From positions 31,552-95,551 of the forward strand of contig JAFIEW010000003.1 of NCBI GenBank assembly GCA_020832375.1: a stretch of 64,000 nt of DNA. The letters run 5' to 3'. The DNA is from Cyclobacteriaceae bacterium (GTDB lineage: Bacteria > Bacteroidota > Bacteroidia > Cytophagales > Cyclobacteriaceae). The stretch's first letter is position 1. Every line of letters begins with the position of its first letter. A program made the translations under genes and the position numbers. The notes below the pieces were generated by a model. It did no database searches and was not told where the DNA came from. It saw nothing but the letters and a program-made list of their open reading frames with translations. Shown one piece after another: positions 9,054-18,241 of this stretch.

Positions 9054-9942
9054 CGGGTAAAATTTCAATATCATCTATAAGTACACGTTTGGATATTTTC
9101 TGGCCAGTAAGAGTTGCTGCAAGCCCTCCCATAGCCGTTTCTTTGTACTTAGCTTCCATGGACTGACCGATTTCGCCCATTGCCTCTACGCACTCATCCA
9201 CCGGAATCACAGCATCGACACCTGCAAGCGCAATTTGAGCTGAGCTATTAGCAATGGCTGCCGCGCTAGCATTTCGTACTACACAAGGCACCTCTACAAG
9301 TCCTGCCACAGGATCACAAACAAGGCCTAGCATGCACTGCACGGTAATAGCAACTGCATTGAATATTTGATCAATATCCCCGCCAAGGCAGTAGACAATT
9401 GCTCCTGCGGCCATTGCTGCTGCACTACCCGTTTCCGCCTGACAACCACCAACCGCACCAGCCAAAGAAGCCTTTTGCTCTATAATTAGGGCTATGCCCG
9501 CCGCAACAAGCATACCTTCACAGATTTTTTGATCGCTGAGCCCGTGAATTTCTTGTAAGGTTACTAATGTTCCAGGCAGTATCCCACTCGCCCCAGCAGT
9601 GGGTGCGGCAACTACACGACCCATACAGCTATTTACCTCTTTGGCAGATAAGGCGCGTGCGACCAATTGCTGAAACTCAGGACTCAATACCGCCACTGGA
9701 TGGCGATGTACCCGCTTGGCTCCATTGTTGATCATTCCTGAGTAAGACTTCATGTCCTCTGAAAAACCAGTTTGCACCGCTTCCTTCATTACTTCATACG
9801 CATGTAATAAGCCCTTCCAAACTGTATCTACATCAGCATCTTTCTGCTGCTTTTCATAATCGAGAACGGGCTGATAGAGCGGCATATCCTTTGATTGAAC
9901 ATAGGACTTCCAACCTTTAAAGTCATCAAATAAATATTCCAT
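9037..9942 (-). CDS. sdaA: L-serine dehydratase, iron-sulfur type, alpha domain
   Basis: A 301-residue cytoplasmic enzyme that deaminates L-serine to pyruvate using a [4Fe-4S] cluster. Signatures: VNSCMGRVVAAPTAGASG (Cys106), GGCQAETGSAAAMAAG (Cys167) and QCMLGLVCDPVAGLVEVPC (Cys203, 209, 220); several of these cysteines are conserved cluster ligands. Length matches the alpha chain of two-subunit enzymes (SdaAA) rather than the roughly 450-residue fused form. No beta chain is adjacent, so it must be encoded elsewhere or be dispensable. It precedes the NTF2-like gene with overlap. Confidence 0.88.
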   Translation of the reverse strand: MEYLFDDFKGWKSYVQSKDMPLYQPVLDYEKQQKDADVDTVWKGLLHAYEVMKEAVQTGFSEDMKSYSGMINNGAKRVHRHPVAVLSPEFQQLVARALSAKEVNSCMGRVVAAPTAGASGILPGTLVTLQEIHGLSDQKICEGMLVAAGIALIIEQKASLAGAVGGCQAETGSAAAMAAGAIVYCLGGDIDQIFNAVAITVQCMLGLVCDPVAGLVEVPCVVRNASAAAIANSSAQIALAGVDAVIPVDECVEAMGEIGQSMEAKYKETAMGGLAATLTGQKISKRVLIDDIEILPDEEVS

Positions 9943-9994
9943 TGTTTGTTTGTTGTTGATTATTTTAATGGTAATAACTTCAAAAAGTTATTTG

Positions 9995-10039
9995 CAAAAA
10001 AAAGCTGTTAATTATGCAAAAGCAAAAACTAACAGCTTT
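9995..10039 (-). terminator. Rho-independent terminator after trxA
   Basis: A 10-bp inverted repeat, AAAGCTGTTA (10001-10010) and TAACAGCTTT (10030-10039), with a run of A just left on the plus strand. On the minus strand this is a stem-loop followed by a U tract, 30 nt after the trxA stop codon. Confidence 0.75.
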
Positions 10040-10068
10040 AAGTTCCTTATCCTTGATGGATTGTTAGA

Positions 10069-10389
10069 TTACATTTGAGCGTCCAGCTTTTCGGCCAAAA
10101 TGTTCTTAGATACAGCACCTACTTGCTTATCTACAATCTCACCATTTTTAAAAACCAATAAAGTTGGAATGCTACGGATGCCAAATTTAGCTGACACAGT
10201 AGGGTTAGAATCTACATCTACTTTACCTACTACCGCTTTCCCATCATAGTCACCCGCAAGTTCTTCTACTACAGGACCAATCATCTTACATGGACCACAC
10301 CACTCTGCCCAAAAGTCCACCAAAACTGGTTTATCTGTGTTGATAATTTCGTCAAAATTGGCATCTGTGATTTCTAATGCTTTGCTCAT
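10069..10389 (-). CDS. trxA: Thioredoxin
   Basis: 106 residues from the ATG at 10387-10389, matching typical TrxA length; a longer in-frame start adds 20 residues unlike any thioredoxin. The redox motif WCGPC is at residues 30-34 within FWAEWCGPCKMIGP, and the cis-proline segment SIPTLLVFKNG follows. It reduces cytoplasmic protein disulfides using thioredoxin reductase. A strong terminator lies directly downstream and an upstream gap separates it from the next gene, so it is probably monocistronic. Confidence 0.95.
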   Translation of the reverse strand: MSKALEITDANFDEIINTDKPVLVDFWAEWCGPCKMIGPVVEELAGDYDGKAVVGKVDVDSNPTVSAKFGIRSIPTLLVFKNGEIVDKQVGAVSKNILAEKLDAQM

Positions 10390-10539
10390 AATTTTATAAT
10401 AAATGTTTAAACTTGTATCTTTCGCGATCTTAACATCAAAATAAATCAAATAGATTCATTTTGCATAAATAATTTTGCTATAATGTGATTTATATCCTCA
10501 CAACGCAATTTTTATGCAAGTGTTAGTAATATTTGTCAC

Positions 10540-11715
10540 TTAAAGGCCTGCCTGACTCTTAGTGTCGTTATTATCACTAGGTGCAGGCACTTTCAGTTTT
10601 GTTCTTAACATCCACACATGGTTTCTTAGTGCTTGCTCAAAACTCTCATCGGCATCCCATACTTCGCTGGTATAAATATCGCCAGTATATAGGTTCTTAG
10701 TATAAAACTTATTGACTAGGCTGTTAGAGGGCATATCACGAGGCACAGGCTTTCCATCCTCAAAGTTCCAAGAAGGTATTGTCATCCCTCTTTGGTTATC
10801 CTCATACTTGAGTAAATCTCTTATTACATGAGCTTCTCCCTGCAATTTTTCGACTAAATACATATATCCTCTAGCTACCACCTCCTGCTGTTCGATATGA
10901 GGGGGCACCTTCGACCATCGGAAAGGGTAATCTTGCATGACTCGCTCTATGATATTATTCTTGCGACTTACTTCTGCATTGTAGCGATCTACTTTTTCTT
11001 GTATATTTTCGATACCTGCATACTTTGGATCTTCGGCACGAATACTGTCATATAAATAAATGGCGAGTCTCTGACCTTTTAAGTCATAATTAAACTCTTC
11101 AAAATGACGCCCTTTTATTAATCGGGTACGATGAAAATATTCAGGATGATTAATGATTAGGTAATTTTCAACCTCCTTTTCGCCAAAAAACAGCTCGCGA
11201 TGTAAATTCTTCAATAACTGATCCAACTCAGAGTGAGCTAATCGATAGGCTGACTGCCCTACCGAAGCAATCGAGCTGTAGTCCTTTGGCATTTGTGTAG
11301 ACAAGAAGGCATAATTCATCTTTCCATCGACGTCTTCTTCTTCTCTTATGATAATCAGATTTCTGATATCCCGCAGTTTGAAGTCTTCCAAATAAGAAGC
11401 CGTAATTTTTTCACAAGAAAAAAGGTCGTCCAAATAATAGTAAGCAATCGCATCAACATTATTGTTCATAAAAACCTTATGAAAGCGCTCCGCTATTGCT
11501 TGATAATTCCCTCTCACTAGGTAACCCTCTTTTACTTCGGATTTCACGTCCATCAGCACTACCGATCGTTCATCAAATAGGTGCTCGCTTACTTTATCAG
11601 TATAAACCAAAGCACCCAAGGTCGGATAATGTAAGCCCTCATTGGATTCTTGAGCAAAAAGAGCAGATTGGAGTGTCATCCCAACACATAAAAAAACAAA
11701 AGAAAAGTGCTTCAT
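10540..11715 (-). CDS. Secreted protein of unknown function
   Basis: 391 residues with a clear signal peptide (MKHFSFVFLCVGMTLQSALFA, then QESNEG). I do not recognise a family. The mature part is mixed charged and aromatic, with no membrane segment, lipobox Cys or repeats. Notable segments are DVDGKMNYAFLSTQ and FRWSKVPPHIEQQ. There is no type IX C-terminal sorting domain. It stands alone: about 150 bp upstream of trxA and divergent from hflX. A periplasmic or outer-membrane-associated role is the most that can be inferred. Confidence 0.65.
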   Translation of the reverse strand: MKHFSFVFLCVGMTLQSALFAQESNEGLHYPTLGALVYTDKVSEHLFDERSVVLMDVKSEVKEGYLVRGNYQAIAERFHKVFMNNNVDAIAYYYLDDLFSCEKITASYLEDFKLRDIRNLIIIREEEDVDGKMNYAFLSTQMPKDYSSIASVGQSAYRLAHSELDQLLKNLHRELFFGEKEVENYLIINHPEYFHRTRLIKGRHFEEFNYDLKGQRLAIYLYDSIRAEDPKYAGIENIQEKVDRYNAEVSRKNNIIERVMQDYPFRWSKVPPHIEQQEVVARGYMYLVEKLQGEAHVIRDLLKYEDNQRGMTIPSWNFEDGKPVPRDMPSNSLVNKFYTKNLYTGDIYTSEVWDADESFEQALRNHVWMLRTKLKVPAPSDNNDTKSQAGL

Positions 11716-12109
11716 AAGTGCGTAAAGGTAACTAATTTTTAACTATTAAGCATTTTGTACAAGTCATCTTGAAGCGAAGACTTATTGAATGAACGTTGCT
11801 CCCACAAGAAAATTTGATCAATTTTCATCAATTGTATCATGGCAAGTAACTGATTTTGAAGCCTAGTATAGTATATTTGACTAACATAAGCTGATCATAT
11901 AGCGTTCAAATCGATGAGTATTGAGACAATTTTTAGCTACAAAGTTATTTTTTTGTGGAATGATAACCTAAAAAGCTAACTTTCACCATAAAATGAGCTA
12001 AGGAACTAAGTCGGCTTTATTGATATTAGTATAAATGAGAGTTAGAAGCTATATGATGCTTAAGAAGATCAGGCTTTGATCAGTAAAACAAATTAATGAA
12101 ATCTATTGA
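11716..12109. other. Divergent intergenic region, 394 bp
   Basis: Lies between the unknown secreted protein (minus) and hflX (plus), so it should hold promoters for both. A plus-strand TATATTTG near 11871 resembles the -7 element but lacks a TTG at 19 nt and is far from hflX. Nothing else was recognised. Confidence 0.3.
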
Positions 12110-13378
12110 ATGAGTAAAAAACTGTATGACACGGCACCAGTGGCGGAAAAAGCAATTTTGGTAGCCGTACAACCCAAAAAACAGAGCGATCGCTTGACAG
12201 ATGATTACCTGAATGAGTTAGAATTTTTAGCGGGTACAGCTGGTGTACAAACTATCGCTCGATTTTCTCAAAAAGTAGAATCGCCAGACATCAAGTATTT
12301 TGTAGGCAAAGGTAAACTACAAGAAGTAGAAGCCATGGCTGTGGCAGAAAAAGTAGACATGGTCATTTTTGATGATGAGTTGACCCCATCTCAAGTGCGA
12401 AACCTAGAAAACGTGCTCAAGTGTAAAATCTTAGACCGCCCGCTTTTAATTCTCAATATCTTTTCGCTTCGCGCAAAGACCTCACAAGCCAAGGCACAGG
12501 TAGAGCTTGCGCAGTACCAATATTTGCTTCCTCGACTTACCCGTATGTGGACTCACTTAAGCAAGCAAAAAGGTGGTGTTGGTATGAGAGGTCCAGGTGA
12601 GAAGGAGCTTGAAACTGACCGTAGGATTGTAAGAGATAAAATTGCACTTCTTCGCAAAAAGCTTGATAAAATTGACAAGCAAAGTGAAACCCAAAGAAAA
12701 GGTCGCTCAAATATGGTTCGGGTTTCTTTGGTGGGTTATACTAACGTAGGTAAGTCTACCCTCATGCGTAAATTATCAAAATCGGATGTATTTGCTGAAA
12801 ACAAACTCTTTGCCACCGTTGACTCGACCGTAAGAAAAGTGACCATAGGCAACATTCCTTTTCTCTTGACCGACACGGTAGGTTTTATCCGTAAGCTTCC
12901 GACTACGCTAGTAGAATCTTTTAAGTCAACGCTCGATGAAATCACAGAGGCAGACATACTACTGCATGTGGTTGATGTAGCGCATCCCTCAAGTGAGGAT
13001 CACGAGGCAGTGGTGCTCGACACACTATCCGATATCAAGGCCTCAGACAAAAAAATAATTACCGTCTACAATAAAGTAGATCTATTAGATTTAAGCGAAA
13101 AGCCGCCTAAGGAAGACTGGCAAATCGACAATGTAGAAGAAGAGGAAGAGACCCCTCTAGAAAAGATACAGAGGCTGAAAGAAAAAGTACCTCATAGTGT
13201 ATTTATATCGGCGGAAAGTGGCGACAATATGCCTCAACTCAAGCAAATGCTGTTTGATGAGGTCATGAACGAGCACATGAAAATTTACCCTAATTACCTT
13301 AAGCCAGAATATTTGGTATTCGACCGCGTGGAAGAAGAAGAGGAGAGTGACAACTCAGAAAATGAGAATGACTTATGA
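12110..13378 (+). CDS. hflX: GTPase HflX
   Basis: 422 residues. The N-terminal HflX domain carries FVGKGKL and the glycine-rich GGVGMRGPGE (165-174); the G domain has GYTNVGKST (G1, 209-217), the DTVGFIRKLP region (G3) and VYNKVDLL (G4). HflX binds ribosomes and splits stalled 70S particles during stress. The C-terminus has an acidic tail (EEEEESDNSENEND) typical of Bacteroidota members. Its stop codon overlaps the start of the next gene by 4 bp, so translation is probably coupled. Confidence 0.93.
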   Translation: MSKKLYDTAPVAEKAILVAVQPKKQSDRLTDDYLNELEFLAGTAGVQTIARFSQKVESPDIKYFVGKGKLQEVEAMAVAEKVDMVIFDDELTPSQVRNLENVLKCKILDRPLLILNIFSLRAKTSQAKAQVELAQYQYLLPRLTRMWTHLSKQKGGVGMRGPGEKELETDRRIVRDKIALLRKKLDKIDKQSETQRKGRSNMVRVSLVGYTNVGKSTLMRKLSKSDVFAENKLFATVDSTVRKVTIGNIPFLLTDTVGFIRKLPTTLVESFKSTLDEITEADILLHVVDVAHPSSEDHEAVVLDTLSDIKASDKKIITVYNKVDLLDLSEKPPKEDWQIDNVEEEEETPLEKIQRLKEKVPHSVFISAESGDNMPQLKQMLFDEVMNEHMKIYPNYLKPEYLVFDRVEEEEESDNSENENDL

Positions 13379-13755
13379 GGCTTAAAAATTTTAGTTTAAC
13401 ATTTGGTGCACGCATATTTAAAGCGTTATCCGACGAATCAAGAATTCGGATTATGTTCTTGCTCTTCAATCATAAGGAACTATGCATTTCCGATATAGAG
13501 CACATCCTTGATTTCACTCAAACTAAGACCTCAAGGCATCTTATATATTTAAAGAATGCCGAAATCGTGAGCTCAAGAAAAGTAGATCAGTACATCTTTT
13601 ATTTCATCAAAGATGAGGCGCTCGATATTGTCAGTCGCATTTTTGATTTTATGAAGAAAGATGCACAGCTTTTAGCTGATCTCGATACTCACAAAACCTT
13701 GCTTTCCAATAGAGAGTTAGCCGTAAATAAACTCGAAAAGAAGCGATGGTCTTGA
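13375..13755 (+). CDS. ArsR-type winged-helix transcriptional regulator
   Basis: A 126-residue DNA-binding protein with the ArsR fold: FKALSDESRIRIMFLL, then a recognition helix region (DFTQTKTSRHLIYLKNAEIV) and a beta wing (KVDQYIFYFIKD). The segment ELCISDIEHIL aligns with the metal box ELCVCDL of SmtB/ArsR sensors but keeps only one Cys, so classical metal sensing through two thiols is doubtful. The start overlaps hflX by 4 bp and a HAD phosphatase follows 31 bp later. The target operon is unknown. Confidence 0.83.
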   Translation: MRLKNFSLTFGARIFKALSDESRIRIMFLLFNHKELCISDIEHILDFTQTKTSRHLIYLKNAEIVSSRKVDQYIFYFIKDEALDIVSRIFDFMKKDAQLLADLDTHKTLLSNRELAVNKLEKKRWS

Positions 13756-13786
13756 AACTATCGGAAAAAGATTTTGTTAAAAAATC

Positions 13787-14488
13787 ATGAGTTACTACAA
13801 GCACATCCTTTTTGATTTAGACCATACATTGTGGGATTACGAAAAAAATACTACAGACATTTTGCTACAGCTTTATCGGAGGTATCATCTAGATAAGCTC
13901 TATAGAATGGACTTCCACGAAATGGTTGCTGCCTTCATGCAAGCCAACAGTTACCTTTGGGCGGCCTACAACCAAGGCAAAATGAATCGTCAAGAGTTAA
14001 GAAAGGCTCGTTTTCCATTCATTTGGAATAAGATTGGCCTTGATGTAAATGATATTCCTAAAGGCCTTAGTGAAGACTTTTTTAGCGAATGCCCCAAAGG
14101 CACACACCTGATGCCTCACAGTATAGAAGTACTTCAGTATCTTAGGAGCAAAGGCTATGCAATACACATATTAACAAATGGCTTTCATGATAGTCAACTA
14201 CTAAAACTAAAATCGTCAGGTATCGATCAATTTTGTGATTTGATGGTATGTAGTGACGATTGTGGCTTTAAAAAGCCGGACCCTAACTATTTTACCTATA
14301 GTCTTGAGAAACTTGGTAATGTAGACAAAAGTGAGTGCTTGATGATTGGTGATAGTCTAGAAAATGATGTATTGGGCGCAAAAAACGTGGCTATAGATCA
14401 GGTATTTTACAACCCTAATCTCAAACAACATCAGGAAAGTATCACCTACGAAATAAAATGCCTCAATGAGTTAAGAGGTATTCTTTAA
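13787..14488 (+). CDS. HAD-family nucleotidase, YjjG-like
   Basis: 233 residues. The catalytic loop DLDHTLWDY (Asp10 nucleophile, Asp12 acid) is the form typical of YjjG, which dephosphorylates pyrimidine nucleoside monophosphates, including non-canonical ones. Motif II is ILTNGFHD, motif III lies near the FKKPDPNYF Lys, and motif IV is MIGDSLENDVLGA. The helical cap is between motifs I and II. It sits in the hflX-to-nuo run. Other HAD phosphatases share the fold, so substrate is inferred from the motif I form. Confidence 0.83.
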   Translation: MSYYKHILFDLDHTLWDYEKNTTDILLQLYRRYHLDKLYRMDFHEMVAAFMQANSYLWAAYNQGKMNRQELRKARFPFIWNKIGLDVNDIPKGLSEDFFSECPKGTHLMPHSIEVLQYLRSKGYAIHILTNGFHDSQLLKLKSSGIDQFCDLMVCSDDCGFKKPDPNYFTYSLEKLGNVDKSECLMIGDSLENDVLGAKNVAIDQVFYNPNLKQHQESITYEIKCLNELRGIL

Positions 14489-14528
14489 TTCTGTTAATTT
14501 TGTTCTAATCTCATCCCACGCAAAAAAT

Positions 14529-15161
14529 ATGATAAAAGACGACTACCCATTATTTCCACTCGACTTGATCGTATATCCTGGTGAGCGTCTCAATTTACAT
14601 ATTTTTGAGCCGCGCTATCAACAATTAATTCGTGATGCACTTGTAGGAAATAAGCGCTTTGGCATACCATCTTATTTGTACAAAACAGTAGAATGGGGTA
14701 CAGAAGTGATCATTGAAGAGGTAGCAAAAGAGTATGCTGATGGGCGCATGGACATCAAAACTCGAGGCACTCAAATCATGCAAATTCTTGACTTTTACAA
14801 TCCTATGGAGGGCAAGCTATACGCAGCTGGGAGGGTAAAATTTCAAGCACTCGATGAGGCTAAAGATCCAATTTTACTAGCGAAAATTGTAGAGAAAGTG
14901 GAGCGATTACTTCATAGTATGGACATGGGTGCTAGTTTTGCTAACTTAAAAAAATCGACTTCATATGATTTGGCTCACCATGTTGGTTTTAAAAGAGAAC
15001 AAGAATATCAATTATTGCAAATACAGTCCGAACTAGATAGGTTACAATACATTCACGACCACCTAGAACTAATCCTGCCAATACTTGAGGATCTTGAAAA
15101 CACCAAAAAACGCATAAAAATGAACGGTCATTTTAAAAACTTTGACCCACTAAATTATTAG
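14529..15161 (+). CDS. LON substrate-binding-domain protein
   Basis: 210 residues matching the N-terminal (PUA-like) substrate-binding domain of Lon without its ATPase or protease. The start FPLDLIVYPGERLNLHIFEPRYQQLI is diagnostic in its spacing of P, L and FEPRY. The C-terminal half is helical and charged. Such stand-alone proteins are widespread but functionally poorly defined. It ends 4 bp before nuoA and is probably cotranscribed with it. Confidence 0.83.
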   Translation: MIKDDYPLFPLDLIVYPGERLNLHIFEPRYQQLIRDALVGNKRFGIPSYLYKTVEWGTEVIIEEVAKEYADGRMDIKTRGTQIMQILDFYNPMEGKLYAAGRVKFQALDEAKDPILLAKIVEKVERLLHSMDMGASFANLKKSTSYDLAHHVGFKREQEYQLLQIQSELDRLQYIHDHLELILPILEDLENTKKRIKMNGHFKNFDPLNY

Positions 15162-15165
15162 AGAT

Positions 15166-15648
15166 ATGATAGAGCCAAACTTGGGCGACTTTGCCCCGAT
15201 AGCACTATTTATCGGTGGTGCATTTTTCTTTTTACTAGCTGGTCTTTTTACAGCAAAACTCATCAGACCTTCACGCCCCAATGAGCAAAAACTAAGCACC
15301 TACGAATGCGGTGAAGAATCAGTGGGTATGGCTTGGGGGCAATTTAATGTCCGCTTTTACATAGTAGCACTAATTTTCCTACTTTTCGATGTAGAGATTT
15401 TATTCCTTTTCCCTTGGGCTACTGTCTTTGCCGATGAAGGCCTCATGGCAGCAACTAACGGTTTGTGGGCATGGTTTAGCTTTGGAGAAATAGCCATCTT
15501 TGTATTTTTACTTGCACTAGGGCTTGCATTCGTATGGCGATACAAATACCTGGATTGGTTGCGACCAACACCTAAGATCACAGATATTCAGACACCAGTG
15601 CCAGATTATCTGTACAGAAATATTAACGCCAACATCAAAAATGCCTAA
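15166..15648 (+). CDS. nuoA: NADH-quinone oxidoreductase subunit A
   Basis: 160 residues with three transmembrane helices. The conserved loop YECGEESVGMAWGQFNVRFY and the following helix FLLFDVEILFLFPWA are the NuoA hallmarks. It is part of the membrane arm junction near the quinone site of complex I. It precedes nuoB by 3 bp. The C-terminal extension (about residues 125-160) is longer than in Escherichia coli, as is common in Bacteroidota. Confidence 0.95.
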   Translation: MIEPNLGDFAPIALFIGGAFFFLLAGLFTAKLIRPSRPNEQKLSTYECGEESVGMAWGQFNVRFYIVALIFLLFDVEILFLFPWATVFADEGLMAATNGLWAWFSFGEIAIFVFLLALGLAFVWRYKYLDWLRPTPKITDIQTPVPDYLYRNINANIKNA

Positions 15649-15651
15649 GCT

Positions 15652-16182
15652 ATGAAAGGACTGCTAGATCAAGAATTTGCGCAAGGTGGCATCATCGTGA
15701 CACGTCTTGATGATTTGATCAATTGGTCGCGCCTTTCCTCAATGTGGCCCATGACCTTCGGTTTAGCATGCTGCGCTATAGAGTTTTTAGCTACAGGAGC
15801 GGCACATTACGACATGGATCGCTTCGGAATTTTGCCCCGCCCGTCTCCTAGACAATCTGACGTGATGGTAGTAGCTGGCACAGTTACCTTCAAGATGGCC
15901 GATCGCATCAAGAGACTTTATGAACAGATGGCGGAGCCTCGATATGTGATTTCCATGGGGTCTTGCAGCAATTGTGGCGGCCCCTATTGGGAGCACGGCT
16001 ATCATGTCGTCAAAGGTGTGGATCGCATCATTCCCGTGGATGTTTATGTACCAGGTTGTCCGCCAAGGCCTGAAGCACTCATTGGAGGCTTCTTGAAATT
16101 ACAAGAAAAAATCAGAGAAGAATCGCTCATGAAGCCGACAGCACTAGAAGAGTTCATGAAAAAGAAAGCTACAGTTTCATAA
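15652..16182 (+). CDS. nuoB: NADH-quinone oxidoreductase subunit B
   Basis: 176 residues of the complex I subunit that carries the last iron-sulfur cluster, N2. Ligands are visible: Cys40-Cys41 (GLACCAIEF), Cys105 ([10 protein letters not shown]) and Cys136 ([11 protein letters not shown]). The start is close to that of other short NuoB proteins. A 338-bp non-coding gap follows before nuoC, although in most genomes nuoB and nuoC are nearly adjacent. Confidence 0.96.
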   Translation: MKGLLDQEFAQGGIIVTRLDDLINWSRLSSMWPMTFGLACCAIEFLATGAAHYDMDRFGILPRPSPRQSDVMVVAGTVTFKMADRIKRLYEQMAEPRYVISMGSCSNCGGPYWEHGYHVVKGVDRIIPVDVYVPGCPPRPEALIGGFLKLQEKIREESLMKPTALEEFMKKKATVS

Positions 16183-16520
16183 GTTTGTGAGGGATGAGGA
16201 TATAAGATCTGTATTATTAAAGCTATTGAAATAAACTAGCAAATTAACAGGGAAGCAAAATCAAGCGTTTTTCATAACATTAAAAAATTTATTTTACGTG
16301 AGATGAGGGGAGTAGTTAATAGGGTTATCTTCCTGGAGATTGCACCACAACAAGAAGTTTATCAATGAACGCTACAAGGACATTAACTCATTTACGACCA
16401 AACCTAATACTTAGAAGCTAAACTTGATATGATAAATAGCGAAAAAATCGCTTAAACAAAATCAGTAAAGGTTTAAATAAAAATAATATGTTTTGCCGAA
16501 TCCCTTAAAGAAAAATCAGG
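16183..16520. other. 338-bp spacer between nuoB and nuoC
   Basis: No gene or repeat copy was recognised. A few short open stretches occur (for example 21 codons from an ATG near 16302), without homology that I can see. The spacer could be an old insertion, a leader or a promoter region for nuoCD. Confidence 0.4.
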
Positions 16521-17021
16521 ATGATACTAGATGAATTCGTACAGCACATTGGAAGCAAGCTAGGTGAAGATATAGTTTTAGGAAAAGACGAGCAATCTAG
16601 TCCAGCCGCTATTATCTGTGCACCATCAAACCTTAAAAAGCTCATGCGCTTTCTATACGAAGACGAGCGTTGCTTTTTCGATATGCTCTCTTGCATCACA
16701 GCCATCGACAACGGGCCTGAGGCAGCTACCTTTGAGCTGATATACAATCTATATTCCATCCCTTTTGATCATCAGTTGATGGTAAAGATAGCTATTGACC
16801 GGCCTGCCTCTGGTGAGGAGCTTGCATCAGCCGATACCTTGAGTGACATTTGGCAAGCCGCAGATTGGCATGAACGCGAAGCTTATGACCTGATGGGTAT
16901 TCGTTTCAATGGCCATCCTGATATGCGGCGCATCTTATTGCCCGCAGACTGGAAGGGGCATCCTTTGCGTAAGGATTATCAAGACTTAGAGACTTACCGT
17001 GGCATAAAAGTGAAGTACTAA
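16521..17021 (+). CDS. nuoC: NADH-quinone oxidoreductase subunit C
   Basis: 166 residues matching the 30-kDa subunit of complex I: WHEREAYDLMGIRFNGHPD and the ending RRILLPADWKGHPLRKDY form the family signature. It belongs to the peripheral arm and contacts NuoB and NuoD. The final A of its stop codon is the first A of the nuoD ATG (TAATG overlap), so translational coupling is likely. NuoC and NuoD are separate proteins here. Confidence 0.94.
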   Translation: MILDEFVQHIGSKLGEDIVLGKDEQSSPAAIICAPSNLKKLMRFLYEDERCFFDMLSCITAIDNGPEAATFELIYNLYSIPFDHQLMVKIAIDRPASGEELASADTLSDIWQAADWHEREAYDLMGIRFNGHPDMRRILLPADWKGHPLRKDYQDLETYRGIKVKY

Positions 17022-18241
17022 TGAGCAATCAAGAAGTTCAATATATCTATCAAGAGGGAAACCTTCAGGCATCTGAACCCAATAAATACCGTGTTGAGGA
17101 GCTAGAGCAAGGGAGAATGCTCATCAATATTGGTCCGCAGCATCCGAGTACGCATGGAGTTTTGCGTCTTGAGGTACTCACCGATGGAGAGGTGGTAAAA
17201 GATGTGGTTCCACACATAGGCTACTTGCACCGATGCTTTGAAAAGCATGTAGAAAGCATGCCTTACAATCAAGGAATACCATTTGTAGACCGCATGGACT
17301 ACCTAGCGGCGATGAACTCTGAGCATGCTTACGCCATGGGAGTAGAGAAGATGTTGGGTATAGCAGATAAAATTCCGCCAAGGGTGGAGTACATAAGAGT
17401 GTTGGTGGCTGAACTCAATCGCTTAGCATCTCACTTTGTAGCAATAGGCACCTATGCCATGGATATAGGTGCTTTCACACCTTTTATGTGGTTAATGCGT
17501 GATCGCGAATACATCTTGCGGATGTTGGAGTGGACATGCGGAGCTCGCATGCTTTATAATTACATTTGGGTGGGAGGTTTATTTTATGACTTACCCGTCG
17601 GGTTTGAAGAGAAGTGTACTGAATTTATCCATTATCTCAAACCCAAGATGATTGAATTGAGAAGGCTTGTTGTAGAAAATAAGATTTTTGTACAGCGCAC
17701 AGCCAATATTGGTATTTTACCTTTAAAGAAGGCCATTAATGCAGGCATTACTGGTCCTATGCTGCGCGCTTCAGGTCTTAAATTTGACCTCAGGAGAGTA
17801 GATGGCTATTCTGTATATCCTGAATTGGACTTTGAAGTGCCTATCGGCACAGGGGAGATGGGTAAGGTAGGAGATTGTTGGGATCGTAACTGGGTAAGAG
17901 TGCTCGAATGCGATGAGTCTATTAAGATCATAGAGCAATGTTTAGCCGTCTTAAAAGGCAAGCATGTTCGTACACGAGAATTTGACCCGCAAGAAGTAGT
18001 ACCCAAAAAGATCAGACCCAAAGCACAAGATCTTTATGTAAGAGCTGAAAACCCAAAGGGAGAGCTAGGCTTTTTCTTTAGAGCAGATGGTAAGTCAGAC
18101 ATTCCCTTCCGATGCAAGGCAAGAGGATGTAGCTTTGTCAACATCTCTGTCATTCCGGATTTGGCGAGAGACCACATGGTAGCAGACCTCATTGCAATCA
18201 TTGGCTCCATTGATATGGTATTGGGAGAAGTAGATCGTTAA
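17021..18241 (+). CDS. nuoD: NADH-quinone oxidoreductase subunit D
   Basis: 406 residues of the 49-kDa subunit that forms the quinone cavity with NuoB. Family motifs include INIGPQHPSTHGVLRL near residue 37 with the conserved quinone-site His of HPSTHG, YLHRCFEK, and the C-terminal DPQEVVPKKIRPK. Length is standard. The stop is 15 bp before a dispersed repeat, and nuoE onward is not here; the following gene is convergent. The remaining complex I genes must lie elsewhere. Confidence 0.96.
   Translation: MSNQEVQYIYQEGNLQASEPNKYRVEELEQGRMLINIGPQHPSTHGVLRLEVLTDGEVVKDVVPHIGYLHRCFEKHVESMPYNQGIPFVDRMDYLAAMNSEHAYAMGVEKMLGIADKIPPRVEYIRVLVAELNRLASHFVAIGTYAMDIGAFTPFMWLMRDREYILRMLEWTCGARMLYNYIWVGGLFYDLPVGFEEKCTEFIHYLKPKMIELRRLVVENKIFVQRTANIGILPLKKAINAGITGPMLRASGLKFDLRRVDGYSVYPELDFEVPIGTGEMGKVGDCWDRNWVRVLECDESIKIIEQCLAVLKGKHVRTREFDPQEVVPKKIRPKAQDLYVRAENPKGELGFFFRADGKSDIPFRCKARGCSFVNISVIPDLARDHMVADLIAIIGSIDMVLGEVDR

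Noticed and set aside
16302..16366. Short ATG frame in the nuoB-nuoC spacer
   Set aside because: 21 codons with no recognisable motif or ribosome site; not distinguishable from chance.
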